Shown here: positions 46,503-54,284 of the stretch, piece after piece
Numbering within the stretch: position 1 is the stretch's first letter
Layout of the letters: each line of letters begins with the position of its first letter
Assembly (NCBI GenBank): GCA_022839625.1
Contig: JALHJL010000005.1
Coordinates: forward strand, 1 to 64,000
Reading direction: 5' to 3'
From: Phycisphaerales bacterium
GTDB taxonomy: Bacteria > Planctomycetota > Phycisphaerae > UBA1845 > Fen-1342
DNA: 64,000 bases
Translations under genes and position numbers: made by a program
Notes under the pieces: model-generated
What the model saw: only the letters and a program-made list of their open reading frames with translations
Databases searched by the model: none
Told to the model about the DNA's origin: nothing

Positions 46503-46958
46503 ATGTTCACCACGCCCGGGTCATCCCACGGCCGGACGATGGCTCTGCTCGCGCTGGGCGTGCTCGCGGTTGTGGCCGGCGCCGCGGTGTACCTGTTCCT
46601 CGCCCAGGGCTTGTCGCCGGCGAGGGAGGGCGACGGGCCCGGTCCCGCTGGGCAGACTGCCGCAGCGCCGGCGCCCGGGCCCCGCAAGGCCGCGACGATT
46701 CTGGTGGTGGCATCGATCTCGGCCCTGCTAATCCTGTTGTTCGTTCTGGGGGCCTACCTGGTGATACGCATCGGGCACCACCTGGCTCAGCAGCGTGTCG
46801 GCGGCAAGCCCACCGAATACGTCGACGCCTGGGGAAGCTACCGGCTGACCGATGAGCAGATTGCTGCCGCCACGACCGAAGGCAAGCCCGACGGGGACAA
46901 TGATTCAGACGACGCCGCGCCGCCGCCGCGGCCCGATGAGCCGCCCAAAGGGAGATGA
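46503..46958 (+). CDS. Small membrane protein with two spans
   Basis: 151 residues from the ATG at 46503 with GAGGAG upstream. Two hydrophobic helices: residues about 13-33 (ALLALGVLAVVAGAAVYLFL) and 62-86 (ATILVVASISALLILLFVLG). They are separated by a Pro/Gly/Ala linker. The C-terminus is acidic and proline-rich (DGDNDSDDAAPPPRPDEPP). I do not recognise a family. It starts 10 bases after the DnaJ-like gene and ends 4 bases before the next, so it belongs to that operon. Confidence 0.7.
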   Translation: MFTTPGSSHGRTMALLALGVLAVVAGAAVYLFLAQGLSPAREGDGPGPAGQTAAAPAPGPRKAATILVVASISALLILLFVLGAYLVIRIGHHLAQQRVGGKPTEYVDAWGSYRLTDEQIAAATTEGKPDGDNDSDDAAPPPRPDEPPKGR

Positions 46959-46962
46959 GCTG

Positions 46963-48543
46963 ATGCCCACGACGAAACCCGAGGCCCCGCAGTCACCGCA
47001 CTCGCGCCGGGTGCCCGACGCCCTGGAGCGCCTGTACGTGTACTGGCTCATCAGCGTGGCCTTGCTGACGCTGACGGTGGTCGTGGTGGCGATCACGACG
47101 CACGGAACTCTGAAACGGCAAAGCGCGGTCATCGACGGTCTCGCAGAGCAGACCGCCGCTCTGCAACGGCAGGTGCGCGAGCTTTCCACGTCCGGCGACA
47201 CGCGCGATTGGAGCAGCGTGCTTCCGACCCCGGCGCCCCCCGACGCCGCCAACGAGGGCCTCAGCGAACCGCCGGACACACCCACTCCCGCCTCCGACGC
47301 GCCTCACGAGTTCAGCGCGCCGCAAACCGCCGCCCCCGCGACGTCGGAGCTGTCGGACGATGCGATGCGCGCGCGCCTCGACGAGATCGTGGGCGACGAG
47401 CCGGCCACGCCGGCCGATGTCGCGGGCCGTCAGGCCGCCGGCGCGCTCCTGGAGATCGCAGCACAGCACGCCGGTCAGGCGCGCTGGAGCGGGGGCACGT
47501 GGCTGCGGCTGGCCGTGCTCGCGCGGCTCCTGGCACAGGATGCTCTGGCCGTTGATCTCGCCGCACGCGCCGCCGCGGCGGGCGAACCGCTCGCCGGCTA
47601 CGCCACGGTATCGGCGCGGGCGCTGTTGGTGCGTGGCCGCGCCCGCGAGGCCCTGGAGCCGGCCCAGGAGGTGGTCCGGCAGAATCCGAAGTCCGCGACC
47701 GCCCGGATTCTCCTGGCCGCGGCCCTGTTGAAGGTCGACGACCCGGCCTCGGCGGACGAGGTCCTCGAGCATCTGCCGGTGCCGGTGATCGCTCACAGCT
47801 TCGACAAGCTCCTCCTGGCGCGCGTGTTTCTGGAGCTGGAGCATTGGGAGCGGTTGGAGGCGGTCTTGAGTACGGTGCCGCCGGTGCCGGCTGAGCTGGT
47901 CGCTGAGTACAGCCTTCTCCTGGCTACCACAAGGGTCCATAATGGCCAGTTGGCCGAAGCGCTCGCGATCCTGGACGGGCTCGCGGCGGACGCCGGCGCC
48001 GGGCAACCGGGGGACAGTGTGTGGCCGTGGCCGCGGCTGGATCGTTACGAGATCGAAGTCTGGCGCGGGGTGGCCTACTTGCAGGCCAGGCAGTTGGACG
48101 ACGCCCGCCAAATCTTGCAGGAGGCCGCCGCGCGCGACCCGGGCCGTCCGGCGGCGCAATATCACCTGGCTCTGCTGGAGGCGGCGAGCGGACGGCCGGA
48201 TGTCGCCAAGATGTACCTGAAGAACGCGCTGGCCGGCGCGCCGCGCATGATCGCCGCCCACGAGGCCCTGGCGACGTTCGCGATTAACGACGGCGAGATC
48301 AACCTTGCCCTCCAACACCTGTCCCAGGCCGTGAGCATCAACTTCCGCCGCGCGCCCGCGCACTTCCTCATGGCCATTGCCCACGCGAAGGTGTCGCAGA
48401 AGGGGCCGGCGGCGGAGGCGCTGCGGATCACGTTCCATCTGGACGGCGGCTACCTGGCCGACGCAAAGCAGATCGAGGTCCTCTTGAACCTGTTTACTGA
48501 GGCAGAGCTGGACGCCCTCGCGGAAGAAGCCGTCCCCGCCTGA
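46963..48543 (+). CDS. Membrane-anchored TPR protein
   Basis: 526 residues from the ATG at 46963 with GGGAGA upstream. One membrane span at residues 26-46 (YWLISVALLTLTVVVVAITT), a short coiled coil (DGLAEQTAALQRQVRELS), and a low-complexity Pro/Ser/Thr linker. Then about ten TPR-like units make up residues 140-510 (ALEPAQEVVRQNPKSATARI; ARQILQEAAARDPGRPAAQY; ALQHLSQAVSINFRRAPAHF; EALRITFHLDGGYLADAKQI). Such proteins act as scaffolds on the outer face of the membrane or in the cytoplasm, depending on orientation. Last gene of the run that starts with the redoxin-TPR gene; hflX follows after 69 bases. Confidence 0.75.
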   Translation: MPTTKPEAPQSPHSRRVPDALERLYVYWLISVALLTLTVVVVAITTHGTLKRQSAVIDGLAEQTAALQRQVRELSTSGDTRDWSSVLPTPAPPDAANEGLSEPPDTPTPASDAPHEFSAPQTAAPATSELSDDAMRARLDEIVGDEPATPADVAGRQAAGALLEIAAQHAGQARWSGGTWLRLAVLARLLAQDALAVDLAARAAAAGEPLAGYATVSARALLVRGRAREALEPAQEVVRQNPKSATARILLAAALLKVDDPASADEVLEHLPVPVIAHSFDKLLLARVFLELEHWERLEAVLSTVPPVPAELVAEYSLLLATTRVHNGQLAEALAILDGLAADAGAGQPGDSVWPWPRLDRYEIEVWRGVAYLQARQLDDARQILQEAAARDPGRPAAQYHLALLEAASGRPDVAKMYLKNALAGAPRMIAAHEALATFAINDGEINLALQHLSQAVSINFRRAPAHFLMAIAHAKVSQKGPAAEALRITFHLDGGYLADAKQIEVLLNLFTEAELDALAEEAVPA

Positions 48544-48612
48544 GGACGCCGGTCCGCACGCGACTGTGCTACACTGGAGCGGAGACCACTGCGGTAGCCG
48601 AGGGAGCGACCG

Positions 48613-49929
48613 GTGTCGTTGAACCCGCGCGAGAACCTGTCCGTCGGCCGCGAGAATGCCCTGCTGGTCAAGGTCCTCATCGGCGACGTGCCGCTCGTCG
48701 ATGACCCGGTGGTCGAGCTGGCGGAACTGGCGCGCTCGGCGGGGGCCGTCGTCGTCGGGCGCGTGGTGCAGCGGCGCGCCGCGTACCACCCGGCGACCTG
48801 CGTGGGCAAGGGCAAGCTGGAGGAGATTCGCCAGCGGGCGGACGTCTACGAAGCGGACGTCGTCATCTTCGACAACGACCTGAGTCCTTCGCAGATTCGC
48901 GAGATCGAGAAGGCCGTCGGCCGCAAGGTGCTCGATCGGAGCGAGCTGATCCTCGACATCTTCGCGTCGCGGGCCCGGACGCGCGAGGCCCGCCTCCAGG
49001 TCGAGCTCGCGCAGCTCGAATACACGGCCCCGCGCCTGCGCGGCATGTGGACCCACCTGGAACGGATCGCCGGCGCGGGCGGGGCTACGAGCGCCGGCGT
49101 GGTCGGAGGAATCGGGACGCGCGGCCCCGGCGAAAGCCAGATCGAGATCGACCGCCGGCTGGTGGACCGCCGCGTCGCCCTGCTCAAGCGGCAGATCGCG
49201 GACATCGACCGGCGCAAGGTGCGCGAGGTCCGGGCCCGCCGGGACTTCTTCACGGCCTCGCTCGTCGGCTACACGAACGCCGGCAAGAGCACGCTGATGA
49301 ACGCGCTGACGAGCGCCGGGGCACACACCGAGGACCGCCTGTTCGCGACGCTGGACACGCTGACGCGGCGCTGGGACCTGGGCAACGGTCGCTACCTGCT
49401 CCTGTCGGATACGGTGGGGTTCATTCGGGACATCCCGCACCACCTGGTCGCTTCGTTCCGGGCCACGCTCGAAGAGGCCATCCACGCCGACCTGCTCCTG
49501 CACGTTGTGGACGCGGCCAACCCGGAGGCCGAGCAGCAGATTGCCGCCGTCGAAGGCGTGCTGAGCGACCTGGAACTGGGCGCGCGGCCCGGGCTGCTCC
49601 TGCTCAACAAGGCGGATGCCGTGGCGGACCATGCCGCGCTGACCGTCTTGCGCCAGCGCTTCCCGGATGCGTTGCTCGTCTCGGCCCGAACCGGCGCGGG
49701 CCTGGAGCAACTGACCGCGGAAGTGGATCGCCGCATGCGCGGCGAGCAGCGGCGCATGACCCTGTCGGTGCCGGCCCACGATGGGCGGGCACTGGCGTTT
49801 CTGGAGAGCTTCGCGGACGTGTTCGAACGGCGTTTCGCCGACGGGCGCGCCGTTCTGGACGTGGCCATCGCACCGCGCGCCCTGGAGCACCTGCACCGTT
49901 TGGCCGCCGACGTGCGGCACGGGGAATAG
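48613..49929 (+). CDS. hflX: GTPase HflX
   Basis: 438 residues from the GTG at 48613. The N-terminal HflX domain has YHPATCVGKGKLEEIRQRAD and VVIFDNDLSPSQIREIEKAV. A helical linker ends GIGTRGPGESQIEIDRRLVD, a strong family mark. The G domain has G1 GYTNAGKST (from about residue 218), G2 RLFATLDTLTRR, G3 LSDTVGFIRDIPHHLVASFR and G4 LLNKADAV. It binds ribosomes and rescues stalled or split ones under stress. An extended -10 (TGCTACACT, near 48567-48575) may drive it separately from the upstream TPR gene. Confidence 0.96.
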   Translation: MSLNPRENLSVGRENALLVKVLIGDVPLVDDPVVELAELARSAGAVVVGRVVQRRAAYHPATCVGKGKLEEIRQRADVYEADVVIFDNDLSPSQIREIEKAVGRKVLDRSELILDIFASRARTREARLQVELAQLEYTAPRLRGMWTHLERIAGAGGATSAGVVGGIGTRGPGESQIEIDRRLVDRRVALLKRQIADIDRRKVREVRARRDFFTASLVGYTNAGKSTLMNALTSAGAHTEDRLFATLDTLTRRWDLGNGRYLLLSDTVGFIRDIPHHLVASFRATLEEAIHADLLLHVVDAANPEAEQQIAAVEGVLSDLELGARPGLLLLNKADAVADHAALTVLRQRFPDALLVSARTGAGLEQLTAEVDRRMRGEQRRMTLSVPAHDGRALAFLESFADVFERRFADGRAVLDVAIAPRALEHLHRLAADVRHGE

Positions 49930-50129
49930 GTCGGGAGCGGAGGGTCGGGGGTTTCAGCGTGCTGCCCTGCGGATCGTGGCAGGCTGCGCTTAACCCGCCC
50001 TTCCATGAGCTATGGCGGCGGACGGCCAGCGTTTATACTGCCCCCGGCGTGAGTGTGGAGTGCCGGCGCCGCGCGGTGGCACGATCGGTACTTCACGGGG
50101 TGACGGAGTAGAGCAGCGGGAGCGAGCGC

Positions 50130-51029
50130 ATGGCAGTAACACTGGCGTGTATCGGGGGCCGCGATGCCTACAACCTGCTTCAAAACGGCGCGCTCGTGGC
50201 GGAGCGGCTCGGGCCACAGACCACCCCCTTCGGCGATTCGCAGCCGATTTACCGGTGCGAGTCGCGCTTCGGCGGTTTCTTCTTCCTGTCCCGTCACGGG
50301 GAAACCGGTTACGAGCGAACGCCGAGCTTCGTCAACTACCGGGCCAACATCTACGCGCTGAAGGACCTGGGCGCGCGCGCCATCGTGTCCTGGAGCGAGA
50401 CGCGCGCCATCAGCCACAATTTCAAGATCGGCCAGTACGTGATCGTGGACGACCTCCTCGACGAGACGGTCTCGCGGCCGCAGACCTTCTTCGAGCATCG
50501 GGGCTTCGGGCACCTCCGGCAGTGGCCGGTGTTCTGCCCCAGTCTCCGCAAGGCCCTGATCCAGGCCCTCGGCGAGGAGAAGTGCGAGTTCGCCAGCCGC
50601 GGCGTCTACGTCTGCGTGGAGGGTCCGCGGCACGAAACGCCGGCGGAGACCCGCAAGTACGCGATTACCGGCGGCGAGCTGCTGGGACAGGCCCTGGTTC
50701 CCGAGGTCTTCCTGGCCAAAGAGCTCCAGACCTGCTATGCCAGCGTGTGCTATATCGCGCGGTATGCCGAGGACGGCACGAACTACCGGCCCTTCGAGGA
50801 CGGACGAGTGCTGCCGGAAGAGGTCGAGGGGCAGCGCGCCACCGCCGCGGTGGAACGTATGCCCCGCCTGCTGGAGCGCTTCTGCGACGTCCTGTCCCAC
50901 ACTCCGGGCATCTGCAAGTGCGACTCAACGATGACGCCGTATGTGCTGGAGGGTCAACTCGGTCGTGACTGGCGGACCTGGTTCCAGCAGAGCCCGCCCG
51001 GGGAGCAGGCTCGCAAAGGGCGGCCGTGA
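50130..51029 (+). CDS. Purine nucleoside / methylthioadenosine phosphorylase family protein
   Basis: 299 residues. Family marks are FFLSRHGETGYERTPSFVNY (phosphate and base site), IYALKDLGARAIVSWSETRA, KIGQYVIVDD, and VYVCVEGPRHETPAETRKYA, where other members have EGPRFET or EGPRFST. The start lacks the usual GG-S/T-G loop: the N-terminus reads LACIGGRDAYNLLQN. MTAP-family enzymes split methylthioadenosine or related nucleosides with phosphate. TATACT at 50034-50039 could be its -10. The last 4 bases overlap the amidohydrolase gene (GTGA), so both act in the same pathway by inference. Confidence 0.82.
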   Translation: MAVTLACIGGRDAYNLLQNGALVAERLGPQTTPFGDSQPIYRCESRFGGFFFLSRHGETGYERTPSFVNYRANIYALKDLGARAIVSWSETRAISHNFKIGQYVIVDDLLDETVSRPQTFFEHRGFGHLRQWPVFCPSLRKALIQALGEEKCEFASRGVYVCVEGPRHETPAETRKYAITGGELLGQALVPEVFLAKELQTCYASVCYIARYAEDGTNYRPFEDGRVLPEEVEGQRATAAVERMPRLLERFCDVLSHTPGICKCDSTMTPYVLEGQLGRDWRTWFQQSPPGEQARKGRP

Positions 51030-52252
51030 TTCTCAAGGCCGCCTGGGTCCTGCCGATCGTAGGGCCGCCCATTCGCGACGGCGTGGTGCGGGTGGATGGG
51101 CAGCGCATCGCGGAGGTCGGTAGCGTCGCGACTCTGCCGCCGGGGGGCGAGGCGGTGACCGACCTGGGGGCAGCCGTCCTTCTGCCGGGCCTGATCAACG
51201 CCCACACCCACCTGGAATTGACCTGCTACGCGGGGCGGTTCGGACCCGCGCCGTTCTGGGATTGGCTGCGGCGCCTCGCGGCGTTGCGTGCGGCACGTGG
51301 CCAGGTCGAACGTGAACAGCAGGGCGTCTGCGACGGAGCCTGGCAGTCGCTCCAGGCCGGCGTGACCTGCGTCGGCGACATCTCGCGCCGCAGCCTCAAC
51401 TGGCAAGTCCTCAAGTCCATCCCCATCCGCAAGGTGTGCTACATCGAGCTGTTGAGCCTGGCCGATGACCCGCCGCGCGATCCCGCCGAGCTGCGCGCCG
51501 CAGTCGAGGAGGTCGAGGAGGACGAGTTGCTCACGGCGGGCATAACGCCGCACGCCCCGTACACCGTGCCCGCGGCCCAGATTCAGGCGGCGCTGGCGAT
51601 CGCTGCCGAGCGAAAGCGGCCCTGGTGCACTCACTGGGCGGAGACGCGCGAGGAGCGCGCGTTCCTGCTCGGTGACGACCGGGCGCTGCCTGGGTACCTG
51701 CGCGACCTGCTCGCACAGTGTCAGTTGCGCTCGCCCGGGTTGTCGGCCATCGACTTGCTTGAGCGGTGTGCCGAGGGCGTCCACGCCGGCGCGCTGGCCC
51801 ACTTCAATTACGCGCAGCCGGGCGACGCGGAACGCCTGGCCGCCGCCGGCCACACCGTCGTGTACTGCCCCCGCGCCCACCGCTTTTTCGGGCATCCGCC
51901 GCATCCGTACCGCGAACTGATGAACACCGGCGTGGCCGTCGCCGTGGGCACCGACAGCGTTGCGAGCAATGACAGCCTGGCCGTGCTCGAGGAACTGAGA
52001 TTCATGCACCGCGAGTTGCCCGACCCGCCGCGCGCCGAGGCATTGCTCGAAATGGTGACCACCCGCGCGGCGCGCGCGCTTGGGCTGCACGAGCAAGTCG
52101 GATCGCTCGAGCCGGGCAAGCTGGCCGATCTGGCGGCCTTCCCGTGCCCGCCGGACAGCGTGGATCCGGCAAGCGAGCTGGTCTCGCGGGCACCGGCGCC
52201 GGTCGGCGTGTGGGTCGCGGGGCGGCCGATCATCGCGGGGGATATTCCATAA
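51026..52252 (+). CDS. Amidohydrolase, nucleoside deaminase-like
   Basis: 408 residues starting at a GTG that overlaps the previous stop by 4 bases. It is an amidohydrolase of the ATZ/TRZ/SsnA class: LLPGLINAHTHLE with metal ligands H60 and H62, PWCTHWAETREE with a later His, and AVGTDSVASNDSLAVLEELR with the metal Asp. It ends LEPGKLADLAAF. Deaminases of methylthioadenosine, S-adenosylhomocysteine and aminofutalosine belong to this group. Its coupling to a nucleoside phosphorylase suggests sequential deamination and phosphorolysis, either in methylthioadenosine salvage or in the futalosine route to menaquinone. Sequence alone does not decide between them. Confidence 0.85.
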   Translation: MILKAAWVLPIVGPPIRDGVVRVDGQRIAEVGSVATLPPGGEAVTDLGAAVLLPGLINAHTHLELTCYAGRFGPAPFWDWLRRLAALRAARGQVEREQQGVCDGAWQSLQAGVTCVGDISRRSLNWQVLKSIPIRKVCYIELLSLADDPPRDPAELRAAVEEVEEDELLTAGITPHAPYTVPAAQIQAALAIAAERKRPWCTHWAETREERAFLLGDDRALPGYLRDLLAQCQLRSPGLSAIDLLERCAEGVHAGALAHFNYAQPGDAERLAAAGHTVVYCPRAHRFFGHPPHPYRELMNTGVAVAVGTDSVASNDSLAVLEELRFMHRELPDPPRAEALLEMVTTRAARALGLHEQVGSLEPGKLADLAAFPCPPDSVDPASELVSRAPAPVGVWVAGRPIIAGDIP

Positions 52253-52308
52253 AGCTATAACAGTAAATAGCTTGCGAATCGTTTCCGGAGGATCGAACGA
52301 TGCGCCCC

Positions 52309-52337
52309 GTGACCTTCGGTGGCTTGTGACGTATACT
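52309..52337 (+). promoter_or_regulatory. Probable promoter of the GntR regulator
   Basis: GTGACC (52309-52314), 17-base spacer, TATACT (52332-52337). The -10 overlaps an inverted repeat ACTGC / GCAGT (52335-52339 and 52354-52358), a plausible autoregulatory operator. Confidence 0.5.
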
Positions 52338-52372
52338 GCCATAGTGAACTAGTGCAGTCAATCACCGGTGCG

Positions 52373-52801
52373 ATGACGGCCATGCCGGTCGATCCGAATA
52401 GCCCGGTGCCCATTTACCAGCAGATCGCCGATCACGTCCGGCGTGCCGTGGCGGCGGGCGTGCACCGGCCCGGAGAGCCGATCCCCTCGCTACGAGCCCT
52501 CGCGGTCGAGTTGGTGGTCAACCCGAACACTGTCCAGCGGGCTTTCGAGGAGTTGGAGCGGGAGGGGCTCGTACAGGCCCGCAAGGGGCTCGGCATGTTT
52601 GTGACCGAAGACGGCGTGGCCGCGGCCCGGTCACGCCTGGTAGCCGGTGCGTCTGCCGCGTTCACGTCGCTCCTCGCTTCGGACCTTGCGGAGGTAGGTG
52701 CGATGTTGAAACCACGTCTGGGAAGGTTGAAGACCCTGGCTCATCATTGCAAGCGTGAGTTGTCTGGCGGCAATCGACGAGTGTGGATCCCCCACCTGTG
52801 A
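52373..52801 (+). CDS. GntR-family regulator, YtrA type
   Basis: 142 residues from the ATG at 52373, or 139 from 52382; neither has a clear ribosome site. The winged-helix DNA-binding domain fills residues 10-75: PVPIYQQIADHVRRAVAAGV, PSLRALAVELVVNPNTVQRA, FEELEREGLVQARKGLGMFV. The short C-terminal part (about 60 residues, mostly helical) is too small for a FadR or UTRA effector domain and fits the YtrA subfamily. Those regulators usually control a neighbouring ABC transporter; none lies next to this gene. The inverted repeat in its own promoter suggests autoregulation. Confidence 0.88.
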   Translation: MTAMPVDPNSPVPIYQQIADHVRRAVAAGVHRPGEPIPSLRALAVELVVNPNTVQRAFEELEREGLVQARKGLGMFVTEDGVAAARSRLVAGASAAFTSLLASDLAEVGAMLKPRLGRLKTLAHHCKRELSGGNRRVWIPHL

Positions 52802-52997
52802 TGGCAGTTGCAGCAGCCCGTCTGATTGGGACGACTGCGCGATGTGCTGCAATCAGAGTGAGGCGCAGGGCCTGAGTTGCTGCACCGCGTCGTTTCCTGC
52901 GGGTTCGAACCAGCTTGCGCTGTGCAAGAACGCGGTGACGGTGCGCTGGTCGAAGGACAAACCTGCGGCCGGGGACGACGACGAGCCCGTTCCCTAG
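52755..52997 (+). CDS. Small cysteine-rich ORF overlapping the GntR gene
   Basis: 80 residues from a GTG at 52755; the first 47 bases overlap the end of the GntR gene in another frame. It has nine cysteines in the first 57 residues (CGSPTCDGSCSSPSDW; CAMCCNQ; SCCTASF) and an acidic end DDDEPVP. There is no signal peptide and no strong ribosome site. The clustered cysteines and G/C-ending codons suggest a real small protein, perhaps metal-binding, or the tail of a decayed gene. Support is weak. Confidence 0.4.
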   Translation: MSCLAAIDECGSPTCDGSCSSPSDWDDCAMCCNQSEAQGLSCCTASFPAGSNQLALCKNAVTVRWSKDKPAAGDDDEPVP

Positions 52998-53098
52998 GAA
53001 GTGCGTTCGGTCCCCAAGACTGAGTCGCGGTCGCGCGGATACCATGCGGGCATACCCGGAAGCCGCACTTACCCCGGTGCAGACCGAGAGGTGTTGCG

Positions 53099-54256
53099 AT
53101 GTCCGTCCTGTCGCTTTCCCCGCTCCTCGTGCTTGCTTCGTGCGTACTGGACACTCCGGTGGAGTTGGACGCGAAGACCTGGTGGAACGCGCCGGCGATC
53201 CGCATACCGGACGACCGGACGTATGTCATACTTTTCTTTACCTCGCGCGTGGAGGAGAAGGTCGTTCCTCACCTCAAAGCCCTGGAGCGGCTCAGCCGTC
53301 GCCGCAACGTGGAGGTCGTGGCCCTCAGTCCCGAGCCGGAAGACAAGGTGCGTTCCTTCGTGGAGAAGCACAAGCCGCCGTTCGCGGTCGGCGCAAGCAC
53401 AACCGCGTTCAGAAGGTTGCGTGTCCGGCGGTGGCCGCAACTGGTGATATTGCGCCCCGCCGACAAGCAAGACCGCGGTCCCAACCGTGAGGAGATCGAC
53501 TTGAGCGCTGGAGCGCTCCTGGACGTCGAGAAGCGGCTGGGCGCGCACGATGATCCGGTCCCTATCGAGGCAACCAGCATCAACGAGACTACGCCTCGCG
53601 ACTTGCTCTTGCGGTGTGTGCTGCACAGTCCAGACGTCGGTGCCCGCCTGTGTGCCCTCCCATTCTTGCGTGAGAAGATGTCGCCGGCCGATTTTCTGCC
53701 TTTGTGCGACCGGCTGCTGGCGGAGGGTGGGCCTCCGAACCTCACGGTTCCCTGGCGGGCTGGGTGGCTTCAGGCGCTCGCATATCAACGACACCTGGCC
53801 GCTTCCCCGCCGATGGCGGAGGTGCCCGAGTACTCCCCGGAAGGGCGTGCTTTCCGCGACCTGCTTCGCGCCGGAGTGGATGCACAACTGCTCCAGGACA
53901 TCTACCAGGTGCAGCTCCGGTCAAAACCCTTGGCGGGCGTGCGCGAAGACTACCTGACCCATCGCACTGCCGACCCGAAGGACGTGTTGCTGCGCGAGCG
54001 GGTCGCCGGTCACTTGCAGGAGTGCGCTGCGACCGACAAGGCCGCTGTCCGAGCCCTGGCGATGGAGTTGCTGCCGCTCGAGTCGGAGTTTTCGGTCCGC
54101 ATCATGCTCCTTCACGCCCTGTACCAGGCGTGTTCGCCGGGCGATGACGAGGCCATCGCTTTTCTGGAGCGGCAACTGGAGTTCGACCGCGAGCCGTATG
54201 GCGCACGGCCGTTCATTCAATGTCTGCTTGATTACCTGCGCACGGGAGTCGAATAG
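53099..54256 (+). CDS. Exported thioredoxin-fold-like protein without CxxC
   Basis: 385 residues with GAGAGGTG before the ATG. A short hydrophobic start ends LASC (residues 12-15), possibly a lipobox, though the n-region is very short and uncharged. Residues 20-150 follow the thioredoxin/TlpA plan: RTYVILFFTSRVEEKVVPHL, NVEVVALSPEPEDKVRSFVE, FRRLRVRRWPQLVILRPADK. Where WCxxC is expected the sequence reads TSRVEEK, so it cannot do thiol exchange there. Residues 165-385 are helical, HEAT-like (LLHALYQACSPGDDEAIAFL). It resembles in plan the cysteine-less redoxin at 44274. Function unknown. Confidence 0.68.
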   Translation: MSVLSLSPLLVLASCVLDTPVELDAKTWWNAPAIRIPDDRTYVILFFTSRVEEKVVPHLKALERLSRRRNVEVVALSPEPEDKVRSFVEKHKPPFAVGASTTAFRRLRVRRWPQLVILRPADKQDRGPNREEIDLSAGALLDVEKRLGAHDDPVPIEATSINETTPRDLLLRCVLHSPDVGARLCALPFLREKMSPADFLPLCDRLLAEGGPPNLTVPWRAGWLQALAYQRHLAASPPMAEVPEYSPEGRAFRDLLRAGVDAQLLQDIYQVQLRSKPLAGVREDYLTHRTADPKDVLLRERVAGHLQECAATDKAAVRALAMELLPLESEFSVRIMLLHALYQACSPGDDEAIAFLERQLEFDREPYGARPFIQCLLDYLRTGVE

Positions 54257-54284
54257 TGGAGCCCCGGCCGCCGGCCGTAAGCCA

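Noticed and set aside
46993..49920. 975-residue minus-strand frame over the TPR protein and hflX
   Set aside because: Spans two well-supported plus-strand genes and resembles neither a domain nor a signal sequence.
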